From contig JAFUOZ010000019.1 in NCBI GenBank assembly GCA_017481565.1, positions 16,473 through 80,472 of the forward strand: a DNA stretch of 64,000 nt, written 5' to 3'. The position numbers were made by a program, and so were the translations under genes. This document shows, in pieces, positions 47,186 through 56,044 of this stretch. The notes under the pieces are model-generated. The model was given only the letters and a program-made list of their open reading frames with translations. It had not been told where the DNA came from and made no database searches. The DNA comes from Oscillospiraceae bacterium. Its GTDB lineage: Bacteria; Bacillota; Clostridia; Oscillospirales; Ruminococcaceae. Position 1 is the first letter of the stretch; every line of letters starts with the position of its first letter.

Positions 47186-47944
47186 ATGCTCCGCGGATTT
47201 TATACTTCGGCAAATGCTATAATCAACGAAAACAGAATACTCAACGTGCTTTCAAACAATATTGCCAATGTTAAAACAGCAGGCTATAAGGCAGACGAGG
47301 TCATTCCCACTACCTTTGCGGAAAGTATGCTGCTTATCAACGGTGAAACCTCCGAAACAGGCACAATACGCTACCGTACACTTCAGGATACATATACATC
47401 TCTGGAGCAGGGTACTATGGAAAATACAAACTCGGCTCTTGACATGGCTATAATCGGTTCGGTATATTTCAATATCGAAAATGATGTTACGGGTGAGATA
47501 CTTCTTACAAAGAACGGTCAGTTCGATATTGATGACGAGGGCTGCTTAGAGCTTGGAAATTCGGGACGGGTCCTTGATGAAAACGGAAACTATATCCCTG
47601 TGGGCACCTCGAATTTTGATCTGTATGAGGACGGTACTATCGTTACAGCTGACGGACGTGAATTCAGGCTTGGTCTTACATATATCGATCCTACGGCAGA
47701 TGTTGAAAAGGTGGGAGATAATTTCTTCCGTCCATATAACGGCGAGGCTATGGGAAATATTCCCGAGGATTACGGCTATCGCTTAAGACAGGGCTGGATA
47801 GAGCGTTCCAATGTGAATGTTGCGGATCAGATGGTGCGCATCATGGACGAAAATCAGGTGTTCAATGCGAATACACAGGCTATGAAGATACTTAACAGCA
47901 TAAATCAGATCGCTTGCAACGATCTTATGAAGAAGGGTATGTAA
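47186..47944 (+). CDS. flgF: Flagellar rod/hook-basal body protein (FlgF type)
   Basis: Rod family protein. The ATG at 47186 (MLRGFYTSANAII...) is preferred to an ATG three codons upstream that abuts AAAGGA. The 252 residues carry the N-terminal pattern NRILNVLSNNIANVKTAGYKADE and the C-terminal ERSNVNVADQMVRIMDENQVFNANTQAMKILNSINQIA. It is one of two paralogous rod genes side by side; which is FlgF and which FlgG is inferred from order and weak differences only. Confidence 0.85.
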   Translation: MLRGFYTSANAIINENRILNVLSNNIANVKTAGYKADEVIPTTFAESMLLINGETSETGTIRYRTLQDTYTSLEQGTMENTNSALDMAIIGSVYFNIENDVTGEILLTKNGQFDIDDEGCLELGNSGRVLDENGNYIPVGTSNFDLYEDGTIVTADGREFRLGLTYIDPTADVEKVGDNFFRPYNGEAMGNIPEDYGYRLRQGWIERSNVNVADQMVRIMDENQVFNANTQAMKILNSINQIACNDLMKKGM

Positions 47945-47973
47945 TCCCTCCATGAAAGGCAGGCTGAATTAAA

Positions 47974-48690
47974 ATGAGCATGAGCAGAATAGGTTATCAT
48001 ACAGCTGCTTCAGCAATAATTAGCTATCAGGACGCAATGGATATTACAGCAAATAATATCGCAAACGTCAATACAGTTGGCTTTAAGGCAGGACGTCCGG
48101 ACTTTGCGGATCTGCTTTATACCGAAAGAAATGTTGATAATACAGTGCAGACAGGTCACGGCGTAAAGGTGGACAAGACCTCTGTTATGTATGAGCAGAG
48201 TGCACTGAGAAATACAGGCAGAATGCTGGACTTTGCCGCTATGGACGACGGATTTTTCGCTGTTCAGACAAATCAAGGCGATGTACGATACACCAAGGAC
48301 GGCGCATTCTATGCTAATAACGATGGTTTGCTCCGTGATTCAAACGGCGGACTTGTTCTTGATTATGACGGTAATCCCGTTAATGTTCCCTTTGAAAATG
48401 ACCTTATCAATTATACCGAGCTTAAAAATCTGATAGGCGTTTATAAATTTGAAAATCCCTACGGACTTGATCAGGACGGTCTTAATTATTACGTGTCCAA
48501 TGAAAGCAGCGGAGAAGCTGTAGCTGATGAGGGCGTTGAAAAGAAGCAGGGCTATGTGGAGCTTTCATCTACAAATCTTGCCAACGAAATGAGCCATGTT
48601 ATCGAATATCAGAGAGCATTTCAGCTGAATTCAAGTGTTCTCAGGATACATGATCAGCTTGAGGAGAAAATCAATAATCTCAGAAGCTAA
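47974..48690 (+). CDS. flgG: Flagellar basal body rod protein (FlgG type)
   Basis: Second rod paralogue, 238 residues. It opens MSMSRIGYHTAASAIISYQDAMDITANNIANVNTVGFKAGRPDFADLLY and ends GYVELSSTNLANEMSHVIEYQRAFQLNSSVLRIHDQLEEKINNLRS, both standard for distal-rod proteins. The middle includes DDGFFAVQTNQGDVRYTKDGAFYANNDGLLRDSNGGLVLDYDG, the conserved FlgF/FlgG core. The ATG at 47974 follows a weak AGGCAGG. A FlgF/FlgG swap with its neighbour is possible. Confidence 0.85.
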   Translation: MSMSRIGYHTAASAIISYQDAMDITANNIANVNTVGFKAGRPDFADLLYTERNVDNTVQTGHGVKVDKTSVMYEQSALRNTGRMLDFAAMDDGFFAVQTNQGDVRYTKDGAFYANNDGLLRDSNGGLVLDYDGNPVNVPFENDLINYTELKNLIGVYKFENPYGLDQDGLNYYVSNESSGEAVADEGVEKKQGYVELSSTNLANEMSHVIEYQRAFQLNSSVLRIHDQLEEKINNLRS

Positions 48691-48719
48691 AACGCAGCTT
48701 CTGACGGGAGGTAATGCAC

Positions 48720-49343
48720 TTGGCTATTAATAATATGGAGCAGCTCAATGCTACTCATTTTGATATTCTTAAGGAGCTTGGAAATATCGGACAGGGTAAT
48801 GCCGCAAGCTCACTTTCAAATATGCTGGGAAAGCCTATTGATATCGCAGTCCCCGATGTAAGACTGCTTGATTTCGGTGAAACGGTTGAATTTTTAGGCG
48901 GTCCCGAAAATATTGCTATCGGTATGCTTATCGGTTTAAGCGGCGATATCAACGGAATGATGCTTTATGTTCTGCAGAAAAGCTTTGCCAATAATATGCT
49001 GCAGGCAGTTATGGGCAAGCAGGTAGAGGAGCTTACCGATCTGGACGAAATGGATTTTTCCTTTGTTCAGGAGATCGGAAATATCCTTGCAGGCTCATAT
49101 ATAAACGCAATAGCTTCACTTACAAATCTTACTATAGACATTTCTGTTCCAAGCATTTCGGTCGATATGGTAGGCGCTATTTTAAGCGTTCCGGCCGTTG
49201 AATTTGCCAAGGTAAGCGACAAGGTTCTGTTTATTGATGACAGCTTCCTTATTGCAGACGGAGAAATCAAGAGCAATATGATCCTTGTACCGGAGCTGGA
49301 ATCCCTTTCGGTGCTATTTTCTAAGCTGGGAGTCGATATTTAA
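48720..49343 (+). CDS. cheC: Chemotaxis protein CheC, CheY-P phosphatase
   Basis: CheC dephosphorylates CheY-P and binds CheD in the Bacillus-type adaptation system. The TTG at 48720 has GGGAGG about 7 bases upstream; an ATG two codons earlier is nearly on that site. The 207 residues carry two complete active-site motifs: ELGNIGQGNAASSLSNMLGKPIDIAVP and EIGNILAGSYINAIASLTNLTIDISVP, each E-x2-N-x22-P. The last codons overlap the cheD start (TAATG), so the partner proteins are translationally coupled. Confidence 0.94.
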   Translation: MAINNMEQLNATHFDILKELGNIGQGNAASSLSNMLGKPIDIAVPDVRLLDFGETVEFLGGPENIAIGMLIGLSGDINGMMLYVLQKSFANNMLQAVMGKQVEELTDLDEMDFSFVQEIGNILAGSYINAIASLTNLTIDISVPSISVDMVGAILSVPAVEFAKVSDKVLFIDDSFLIADGEIKSNMILVPELESLSVLFSKLGVDI

Positions 49344-49822
49344 TGGCAACAATCAATGTGGGAATTTCCGATCTTAATGTAGGTAAGGATACAGATGTAC
49401 TGGCTACATACGCATTAGGCTCATGTGTGGGAATTTGTCTCTATGATGAGGGCAGAAAGCTTGCAGGACTTGCACATATCATGCTCCCATGGAGCAAGGA
49501 TGCTACAAATCCGTCTGATAATATGCGTCGCTATGCGGATACGGGAATAAATGAGCTTATTTCAAAAATGTGTGCTCAGGGTACATCAGTCACAAGACTT
49601 ACTGCCAAGATAGCAGGCGGAGCACAGATGTTTACGACCAATTCCGCAATTTTCAACATTGGTGAAAGAAATGTTGAAGCGGTAAAAAAAGTGCTGCAGA
49701 CCTATCGTATACCAATTATTGCCGAGCAGACAGGCTCAAACTTCGGAAGAACTGTTTTCTTCTATAGCGAAACGGGAATTATGGAGATACGTGCGGCTAT
49801 GAAGCCTACTGTACAGCTCTGA
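49343..49822 (+). CDS. cheD: Chemoreceptor glutamine deamidase CheD
   Basis: Deamidates receptor glutamines and is regulated by CheC. The 159 residues show the thiol-type active site in TYALGSCVGICLYD (Cys in GSC) and the histidine in GLAHIMLP, as well as KIAGGAQMF and the C-terminal GRTVFFYSETGIMEIRA. It starts with ATG at 49343 overlapping the cheC stop. It is the last gene of the flagellar set and is followed by a strong terminator. Receptors and cheA/cheW must be encoded elsewhere. Confidence 0.96.
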   Translation: MATINVGISDLNVGKDTDVLATYALGSCVGICLYDEGRKLAGLAHIMLPWSKDATNPSDNMRRYADTGINELISKMCAQGTSVTRLTAKIAGGAQMFTTNSAIFNIGERNVEAVKKVLQTYRIPIIAEQTGSNFGRTVFFYSETGIMEIRAAMKPTVQL

Positions 49823-49840
49823 ATAATAATGTGCTTAAAA

Positions 49841-49876
49841 GCGGACAGACTGCGCTTATGCAGACTGTCCGCTTTT
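49841..49876 (+). terminator. Terminator of the flagellar gene set
   Basis: A 13-bp stem with one mismatch (GCGGACAGACTGC with GCAGACTGTCCGC) around a 6-base loop, followed by TTTT. It lies about 20 bases after cheD. The terminator at 63211-63243 uses the same GCGGACAGT-type words. Confidence 0.9.
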
Positions 49877-49887
49877 CGTGTACTCAT

Positions 49888-49930
49888 AAAAAACGCCTTT
49901 ATCTGCGGCATTTGCTGCAAATAAAGGCGT
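49888..49930 (-). terminator. Terminator of the pseudokinase operon
   Basis: ACGCCTTTAT (49893-49902) pairs with ATAAAGGCGT (49921-49930); six T residues follow on the minus strand. It faces the cheD terminator, so the two convergent units end back to back. Confidence 0.85.
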
Positions 49931-49948
49931 AAAATGATTTATGGATTA

Positions 49949-51697
49949 TTACTTTGCATCATATCTTATCTCGCAGTTAGGCATTTCCGAATAGAGCATT
50001 TTTATCTGCTTCGGAGTAACAGCGGTATTCTTAAGATTAAGTGTCTTAAGGTGATCAAGATAGATAAGAGGCTTGACATCTGTAATACCTGTTCCCGAAA
50101 GATCAAGCTTTCTGATACCTCTCAGGTTTTCAAGAACAGAAATATCTGTAAGCTCCTTGTTTCCGCCAAGATAAAGCTCTCTTAAGTAAGAAAGATTTAC
50201 TAAAACAGATATATCTGAAATATAATTATTCTTTGCGGAGAAGCTTACAAGCTTGCGGAGTGAATCAAGAAATTCAATATCTGCGATCTTGTTATCATCT
50301 AATGTAAGATATTCAAGATTTACAAGCAACTCCATATTTTCGGTATCGTCATCGGTAATTCCCTTTCCCGAAAGATCGAGAGTTTCAAGCTTTGCGGAAT
50401 ATACCTCGCCGCCTATTTCAATGCGGTCCTTGTTGCGTCGTCTTACAATTACCTGTGAATATCCGTCAGATGATGTATTCACGGGTGCAGGCGCAGACTC
50501 AGCCTTTGAAAGAGGGATTTCCTTGACAGGCTCGGGTACTGCCTGTGGTGCAGGCTCGGGATCAGGCACGGAAACGGGTGCCGCTTCGGGTACAACCTCA
50601 GGAGCAGGCGCTTCCTCAACAGCTGCCTCAGGAGCAGCTTCCTCAACAACAGGAGCTTCTTCAGCAACAGGCTCAGGCTCGGGAGCGGTATATACTATCT
50701 CCTCGTCCTCGCTGTACATAGCATTGTACAGAGCACGGATAGCCTTGAAACGATCACGCTCGTAAACCTCCATACCCTGCATGAGAGCGTCCTCCTTTAC
50801 CTCGGAGATAGTCACGCCCAGATCGGATATACGCTCAACCTCATCATTTACTGTACGGTCGGGAGCATCATCGGGAACAACACCTGTAAGCGCCGAATAA
50901 ATAGTGGTGCAAACGCTGTATATATCAGTCCATGGACCGACAGCGCCTCTGAAAGCGGTATACTGCTCCAGCGGTGCAAAGCCCTGCTTGGGAATAATGC
51001 TGAATTCCTCGGCATCCTCGTTATAGCCGTATATGCCGAAGCCTGTAAGATAAACATTTTTCCTGTCGGGACTTACTATAATATTATAGGGAGAAATATT
51101 TCCGTGGATAATATCATTCTTATGCAGTGTTATAAGTGAGCTGATAACAGGCTTCATAAGAGCGAAAACCTCATCGGAGGGCATTTTATCCTTGCCCTTA
51201 AGAAGCTTTTTCAGAGTAGTACCCTCAGCAAAATCGGATACAACATAGCAAGTACCGAATGACTCAACTATATTTGTTATTCTGATAACACCGTCAAGAC
51301 CGTTTTCTTCATTTTCAATATCACGGAGCTTTTTAAATGCGGCGGTATAGTCCTCCAGACCCTTTTTATAAATATTTTCCTTACCTGCATTGATCTTGAA
51401 GGTGATCTCCTCAAACTCATTGTTTATTCTTGAAACGCATGAGAATGGGCAGTATTCCTTGATGACCTTCTTTTTCTTCTCAGCCAGATCCATACCCATA
51501 TATGTGACCGAGAAGGAATTCTCGCTGAGAACACAGCCTGCCAGATAGCGTTCATTGATAACAGTACCCGGCTTTAAATATCTTGCGGAAGACGGAGTCT
51601 GCGAAGGATTATATCCGCAGCTCTTACATACTGCAGTTGCCGATTTAACAGGCGACATACAGGATGGACAGTATTTCTGTTTACCAAAAATTGACAT
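49949..51697 (-). CDS. Zinc-ribbon pseudokinase with leucine-rich repeats
   Basis: A 582-residue cytoplasmic protein. The ATG at 51697 (MSIFGKQKYCPSC...) follows AAAGGAATAGGTG. Domains in order: a zinc ribbon CPSC...CKSC (about 10-27); a Ser/Thr kinase-like fold (about 45-330); a Pro/Glu/Ala-rich linker (about 335-410); and at least five leucine-rich repeats (about 435-570). In the kinase fold the ATP lysine is kept (VIKEYCP), but the catalytic loop reads HGNISPYN instead of HRDxxxxN and the metal-binding DFG is TGFG. Both key aspartates are lost, so it is probably a pseudokinase scaffold or sensor. No membrane segment is seen. It is the last gene of an operon with a phosphodiesterase and a metallopeptidase. 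A PP2C phosphatase lies about 6 kb away. Confidence 0.85.
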   Translation of the reverse strand: MSIFGKQKYCPSCMSPVKSATAVCKSCGYNPSQTPSSARYLKPGTVINERYLAGCVLSENSFSVTYMGMDLAEKKKKVIKEYCPFSCVSRINNEFEEITFKINAGKENIYKKGLEDYTAAFKKLRDIENEENGLDGVIRITNIVESFGTCYVVSDFAEGTTLKKLLKGKDKMPSDEVFALMKPVISSLITLHKNDIIHGNISPYNIIVSPDRKNVYLTGFGIYGYNEDAEEFSIIPKQGFAPLEQYTAFRGAVGPWTDIYSVCTTIYSALTGVVPDDAPDRTVNDEVERISDLGVTISEVKEDALMQGMEVYERDRFKAIRALYNAMYSEDEEIVYTAPEPEPVAEEAPVVEEAAPEAAVEEAPAPEVVPEAAPVSVPDPEPAPQAVPEPVKEIPLSKAESAPAPVNTSSDGYSQVIVRRRNKDRIEIGGEVYSAKLETLDLSGKGITDDDTENMELLVNLEYLTLDDNKIADIEFLDSLRKLVSFSAKNNYISDISVLVNLSYLRELYLGGNKELTDISVLENLRGIRKLDLSGTGITDVKPLIYLDHLKTLNLKNTAVTPKQIKMLYSEMPNCEIRYDAK

Positions 51698-51725
51698 AAA
51701 GATCACCTATTCCTTTATTCTGTAT

Positions 51726-52277
51726 TTATTTGCGGACGTTGATTTCTGATAAAACGCCGCCGTTCATATCCTTGATAAAAAAGCTGCCGTTTTCATATAC
51801 AGCATAGCTTTTCACTCTGCCGCCCTTGGGAAGCGTTACAGAGCCTGTGTTTATGTAATAAATGCCGTTGATTTTTTCTGCCGCATAAAGATGAGTATGA
51901 CCCTGAACGGTAATATCTCCATTTTTCAGCATAGGCATATTATTTATATCATAAAGATGACCGTGAGTGCAGAACATCATTCCGCCTGTTTCATTCCATA
52001 ACACCGCATAATCCGCCAGCACGGGAAACTGCAGCATCATCTGATCCACCTCAGCCTCACAGTTACCTCTTACGCATAAAAGCTCCGAGGAACAGTCATT
52101 CAGCATGGCAGCTGTTTCCTTGGGCGAATAGCCCTCGGGGATATCATTTCTCGGACCATGATAAAGAAGGTCTCCGAGCAGAATAAGCTTATCTGCATTT
52201 TCAGCCTTATACCGACTGAGCATTTTTTCACAGCAGGAAGCACTGCCGTGTATATCGGAAGCGAACATCAGCTTCAA
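51726..52277 (-). CDS. YfcE-type metallophosphoesterase
   Basis: Calcineurin-like phosphodiesterase of the YfcE/MJ0936 group. The TTG at 52277 (LKLMFASDIHGS...) gives 183 residues aligned with the family start; GTG at 52289 is an alternative. Metal-binding motifs: ASDIHGS, LGDLLYHGPRN, VRGNCEAE, THGHLYD and GHTHLY. The substrate is not predictable; E. coli YfcE acts on model phosphodiesters. It lies between the YgjP-type gene (about 15 bases upstream) and the pseudokinase gene (28 bases downstream), so all three are probably cotranscribed. Confidence 0.9.
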   Translation of the reverse strand: MKLMFASDIHGSASCCEKMLSRYKAENADKLILLGDLLYHGPRNDIPEGYSPKETAAMLNDCSSELLCVRGNCEAEVDQMMLQFPVLADYAVLWNETGGMMFCTHGHLYDINNMPMLKNGDITVQGHTHLYAAEKINGIYYINTGSVTLPKGGRVKSYAVYENGSFFIKDMNGGVLSEINVRK

Positions 52278-52291
52278 ATCAAACACCAACC

Positions 52292-52963
52292 TTATTCAAG
52301 TGCGCTGTCACCCAGAAGCTTCTGAACGTCCTTCAGGCTTTCACGTTTTTCACGCCAGTCAGGAACTATCTTTCCCACCTCACTCCAGAATTCGGGACTG
52401 TGGTTCATATGCTTTATGTGACATAACTCGTGGACTACTACATAATCGATAACATCATCGGGAGCAAGGATAAGCTTCCATGAAAAATTCAGCGATGCCT
52501 TTGCGGAGCAGCTGCCCCACCTTGTAGATGCGGAATTTATCTTCACTGCCGAAGGACTCACACCGATCATCTGAGCATATTTCCGCACTCTCTGAGGAAT
52601 ATCCGCCAGTGCAATACGGCGGTATATGCTGATGATATAGGGTTTGAGCTCGGCGAAGCTTTCATCGGGAAGATTGAAGGTCATCCAGTCGAAGCCGTAG
52701 GGACGGTTTTCATGGGTGACAGGATATTCCCGTCCGAAAAGAGTGAGCATTTTCACATCGGAGTCAAGCACCTTTCTGCGCTCGGCCTCTCTCGCAGTAT
52801 ATTTTTCGATCTGAGCCTCTACCCAGTCTTTTTTATTGTTATAAAATCTGTCGATGATCTCGGCAGGTGCGCTGTAGGGCGCTTTGATAACAGGGACCCC
52901 GTCCTTATCCAGCGATAATGAGATCGATTTCCTGTTCATTCGTACAAGACGGTATTTTGTCAT
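52292..52963 (-). CDS. YgjP/M48-type metallopeptidase
   Basis: Putative zinc metallopeptidase (YgjP, DUF45). The ATG at 52963 is chosen because the promoter's start point (about 53013) rules out the longer frame from 53014, and AAGG lies upstream. The 223 residues show the family pattern MNRKSISLSLDKDGVPVIKAP, then NSASTRWGSCSAKASLNFSWKLILAPDDVIDYVVVHELCHIKHMNHSPEFWSEV. HELCH is the zinc-binding HExxH, with a third ligand likely in the HSPEFW segment. The target protein is unknown. First gene of the three-gene operon ending with the pseudokinase. Confidence 0.88.
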   Translation of the reverse strand: MTKYRLVRMNRKSISLSLDKDGVPVIKAPYSAPAEIIDRFYNNKKDWVEAQIEKYTAREAERRKVLDSDVKMLTLFGREYPVTHENRPYGFDWMTFNLPDESFAELKPYIISIYRRIALADIPQRVRKYAQMIGVSPSAVKINSASTRWGSCSAKASLNFSWKLILAPDDVIDYVVVHELCHIKHMNHSPEFWSEVGKIVPDWREKRESLKDVQKLLGDSALE

Positions 52964-53019
52964 ATGTAAAACCATACCTTCTGCAATAAAATATATAATG
53001 TTATAACTTGCCATATAAT

Positions 53020-53048
53020 ATTATACCACAAGCGTGACATCATGTAAA
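53020..53048 (-). promoter_or_regulatory. Promoter of the metallopeptidase-pseudokinase operon
   Basis: Minus-strand TTTACA (53043-53048), 17-bp spacer, TATAAT (53020-53025), with TG two bases before the -10 box. The rest of the spacer (53049-53214) shows nothing else. Confidence 0.7.
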
Positions 53049-53214
53049 TATATAATTTATTACCGAATTATTTTTATAAAAAGCTTTGCTTTTTGTGATG
53101 TGTTTTTGTTGAAGATAAACAAATTATTTGTGCAGATATATACGAGCGACAACTGTATATCCTCAGGCTGAAACCATATAAATATCTGATCACGATTTAC
53201 TGAATCACGATTAG

Positions 53215-53251
53215 ATAAAAAAACGGAGAGATATTGATAAATATCCCTCCG
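53215..53251 (-). terminator. Terminator of the small lipoprotein gene
   Basis: A 12-bp stem (53224-53235 with 53240-53251, one wobble) is followed by seven T residues on the minus strand. Confidence 0.85.
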
Positions 53252-53281
53252 ATTTTTATATCTGTATTGATAATTCAGGTC

Positions 53282-53671
53282 TTACTTGTTGTCCTTCTTG
53301 TCTGTCCTTGAATTATTGCTGTTATTGTTATTGTCATTATTGTCATTATCACCGCTGATAATATCCTCAGCTGCATCTGCCGCACCTGTTACAGCGTCCT
53401 CTACCATATCCGCACCGTCACGAACGACTTCGCCGATGGTATCGCCTGCATCATCAATGGCGTTTTCCATTCTGCCGTCACCGTCGGGATCAGCGTCCAT
53501 GTGATTTGAAGGATCAACCGAACGTCCGTTGTTTGCCGCAGTTGAGGGAGTTGTTGTAGTGACTGTATTATTCTGTGCTGTGTCCTTGTCGTTTCTGCTT
53601 CCGCAGGCGGTAAGCCCCGCAAGCATAAGCGAACAGGTTACCGCCGCAGCAATAGCTTTTCTTTTCTGCAT
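53282..53671 (-). CDS. Small low-complexity lipoprotein, function unknown
   Basis: A 129-residue protein with a signal peptide and good lipobox LTAC (Cys at about 23). After it come a Thr/Asn-rich segment, then GRSVDPSNHMDADPDGDGRMENAIDDAGDTIGEVVRDG. Next is an Asp/Ala-rich helical stretch (VRDGADMVEDAVTGAADAAEDIISG), and the end is Asn/Asp repeats. The amphipathic middle resembles short surface-associated lipoproteins, but I do not recognise a family. It is a single-gene unit with its own terminator. Confidence 0.7.
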   Translation of the reverse strand: MQKRKAIAAAVTCSLMLAGLTACGSRNDKDTAQNNTVTTTTPSTAANNGRSVDPSNHMDADPDGDGRMENAIDDAGDTIGEVVRDGADMVEDAVTGAADAAEDIISGDNDNNDNNNNSNNSRTDKKDNK

Positions 53672-53797
53672 AGGTCAGAACTGCCTTTCCTTGCAGGGCG
53701 TTATAACATTTATCCGCCTGCAATGTTTAATTTATGCAAACCCGATATTATTAAATCGGTAAACGAAAGCAGTCTGCCATTGAAAGCTGTATCAGTA

Positions 53798-56044
53798 TCA
53801 ATAGGAATAATGTCCCAATGCTGACATGACATCATACAGCTTTGCGGCAATATGGTTATATTCCGTAGGGATATAAGCACTTCCGCTTCCGTTTACATTT
53901 ATAGTATAATAACTTCCGTCGGGAATATACCTGTAAACACAATTTTCCAGAAGTGTATCCATATCGGTTTCATATTCATAATTATTCAGATATTTCGGCT
54001 GTGTATTATGTGTACCGGACATAAGACGTTCGTGATCTGAATATGACATTGATATATCAGTATAAGCGGTTATACCTTCAGAATTGTCTGTGATATCAAT
54101 ATCATAACGCTGAAGAAGGTCTATCGTATTTTTATAACAGCCTAAGATAATTATCTCATCGCCCGAATCCCAGTAGCCGCGCTCTGTAAAGATATCGGGA
54201 AGCCTGAGATATCCCGCTTCGGGAATATCCGACTTGTAATAATCATCATAGGTCATGGCATTTACGTCCTCTGTGAGACAGCGGATAAGCTCGTTTCCGA
54301 ATTCCTCCGTGCCATCGAACAGCTCAAGATAATAGTTATCCTTCTTAAGTCGGCTCATATTGATGAAACGCAGTGAAAATGCCTCTCTGTAATAATCGTC
54401 AGTACGATTTGTCTTTCTGTATTCAGTCAGATTCTGCTCAAAATTAACGATTCTGTCGGTAATTTCCTTTGTGAAATATTCGATATACTGAGCCTTGTAT
54501 TCATCGGAAATATCAATGCTCATAAGCTCTTTTCTTGCGCCTGCACGGAGAGAATATTCTCTTACAAGAGTACCTCCGCCGATAAGCTGATATTCAATAC
54601 GTACATCATCTGTAACAGCATAGTCACCGTTATATTCACGGTAGCCGTTCTTTATTTCCTTGTAATAATCCAGCTCCTTCTTATGAGCGTTGATGATGCA
54701 CTGAATATTGTCCTTGTCCTTTATTGTCAGGCTTTCAAAGCTTGTGTCATAGTTGTTGTCACCGAAATAGCCTTCATATTCAAGCTTTACCGAAGCCACT
54801 GTAGCTGACGAGGGCACCTTGTAAACCGCTCCCAGAAGCTCCGTACCCGATACTATAAGATACAGCGCAGATACCGCTCCCAATGTGACCGCATAGCGTA
54901 CGATACCCTTCCATATCTTCTTAACGCCTCTGTTTGCAATAACGTCAAGTATAAGATAAACTACCGCACTGATGATTATCATCGGAACAAAATTACTTCC
55001 CGAATAATCATAGGTACTGTCCGAATAATAGAAAAGTGATGAGATACAATAAGTGATAGCTGCTGCAACCACATGATAAAACGCCTTGAATGCAAAAGGA
55101 CTTCCTGTCTGTTCAGCCTTTCTTCTTGTATACAGATAAGCCGCACCGCCGAAGATAGCGGCGGTTATAAGCAGTGTAGGAGCTAACCACTTCATAAACG
55201 GCAGCATTGAAAATGCCATATTGTTATCAATACAATCTTCAATAGCCATTACCAGACCGAAAACAGCTCCTCCGGGAGATGTACAGCCGATAATCTTAAC
55301 AAATGTATCGGAAAAATCCATTCCGTAGGCAGATTCAAAGAATGTAATGAAAATAACGCCGAGAACACCGGGGATAAGTGCATTTATGCCTGTGCTGTAT
55401 GCAATAGCCTCAAAGGTGCTGCCGCAGCATACCGTTGTAAATACCCACATAGTATAGAACATAAGCATTATCATAAGTCCGCCGGGGATAAGAAATTTTG
55501 CAATATTGAACAGCTGACCGAAAGCATCACATACCCATGCATATTGTGAAACATCTACTGTAGGGTCTGAAAAAACGTGATTTGAAGGAATAAAGGTCTT
55601 TCCGTCGAAAAAGCCGCAGCCTATTCCAAGCAGGATAAGCGAAAACAGTTGAGCCGCCAGAAACGGCATGATATAAACGAAAAGTCCCGAAAGATAATTC
55701 GATAAAAATCTCTGTAACGATGTCATAGGCAGCGAGAATTCCATATCCACATACTGCTTGTTGTACATACTCTTAAAGCTCTGCATTGCCGTAACTGCGC
55801 CTGTTATAACGCCTGCTATGGTAGTAAGCACGGCAATTACAACATACATTTCTATATCGCCCTCATCGCCGTAAACCGATATATTCACCATAAGCATGAT
55901 GATGATGAGCGGAAATGCGAGAAAATGGAATATAAAATTCATTATCAGCATCTTTAAATTATTTTTCACGAAAAACTGTCCGTTATGCAGACAGGGCGAT
56001 GCCTTCTTTTTAACCGATTTATCAGTTGATACCGCTTGCGTCAT
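53798..56044 (-). CDS. ABC-2 type transporter permease
   Basis: Membrane subunit paired with the upstream ATPase. The 748-residue chain begins with a cytoplasmic stretch, then about six to eight membrane segments between residues 30 and 420 (e.g. MLIMNFIFHFLAFPLIIIMLMVNI, VIAVLTTIAGVITGAV, PGGLMIMLMFYTMWVF). A hydrophilic C-terminal domain of about 320 residues follows, probably outside the membrane, starting after GAVSALYLIVSGTELLGAVYK. The ATPase and permease frames overlap by 23 bp. Together with the YtrA-type regulator this resembles cell-envelope-stress exporters, but the substrate cannot be read from sequence. No clear terminator was seen downstream. Confidence 0.85.
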   Translation of the reverse strand: MTQAVSTDKSVKKKASPCLHNGQFFVKNNLKMLIMNFIFHFLAFPLIIIMLMVNISVYGDEGDIEMYVVIAVLTTIAGVITGAVTAMQSFKSMYNKQYVDMEFSLPMTSLQRFLSNYLSGLFVYIMPFLAAQLFSLILLGIGCGFFDGKTFIPSNHVFSDPTVDVSQYAWVCDAFGQLFNIAKFLIPGGLMIMLMFYTMWVFTTVCCGSTFEAIAYSTGINALIPGVLGVIFITFFESAYGMDFSDTFVKIIGCTSPGGAVFGLVMAIEDCIDNNMAFSMLPFMKWLAPTLLITAAIFGGAAYLYTRRKAEQTGSPFAFKAFYHVVAAAITYCISSLFYYSDSTYDYSGSNFVPMIIISAVVYLILDVIANRGVKKIWKGIVRYAVTLGAVSALYLIVSGTELLGAVYKVPSSATVASVKLEYEGYFGDNNYDTSFESLTIKDKDNIQCIINAHKKELDYYKEIKNGYREYNGDYAVTDDVRIEYQLIGGGTLVREYSLRAGARKELMSIDISDEYKAQYIEYFTKEITDRIVNFEQNLTEYRKTNRTDDYYREAFSLRFINMSRLKKDNYYLELFDGTEEFGNELIRCLTEDVNAMTYDDYYKSDIPEAGYLRLPDIFTERGYWDSGDEIIILGCYKNTIDLLQRYDIDITDNSEGITAYTDISMSYSDHERLMSGTHNTQPKYLNNYEYETDMDTLLENCVYRYIPDGSYYTINVNGSGSAYIPTEYNHIAAKLYDVMSALGHYSY

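Noticed and set aside
50253..50765. A 170-codon Ser/Gly/Thr-rich plus-strand frame
   Set aside because: It is the antisense shadow of the Pro/Glu/Ala-rich linker and repeats of the pseudokinase gene.
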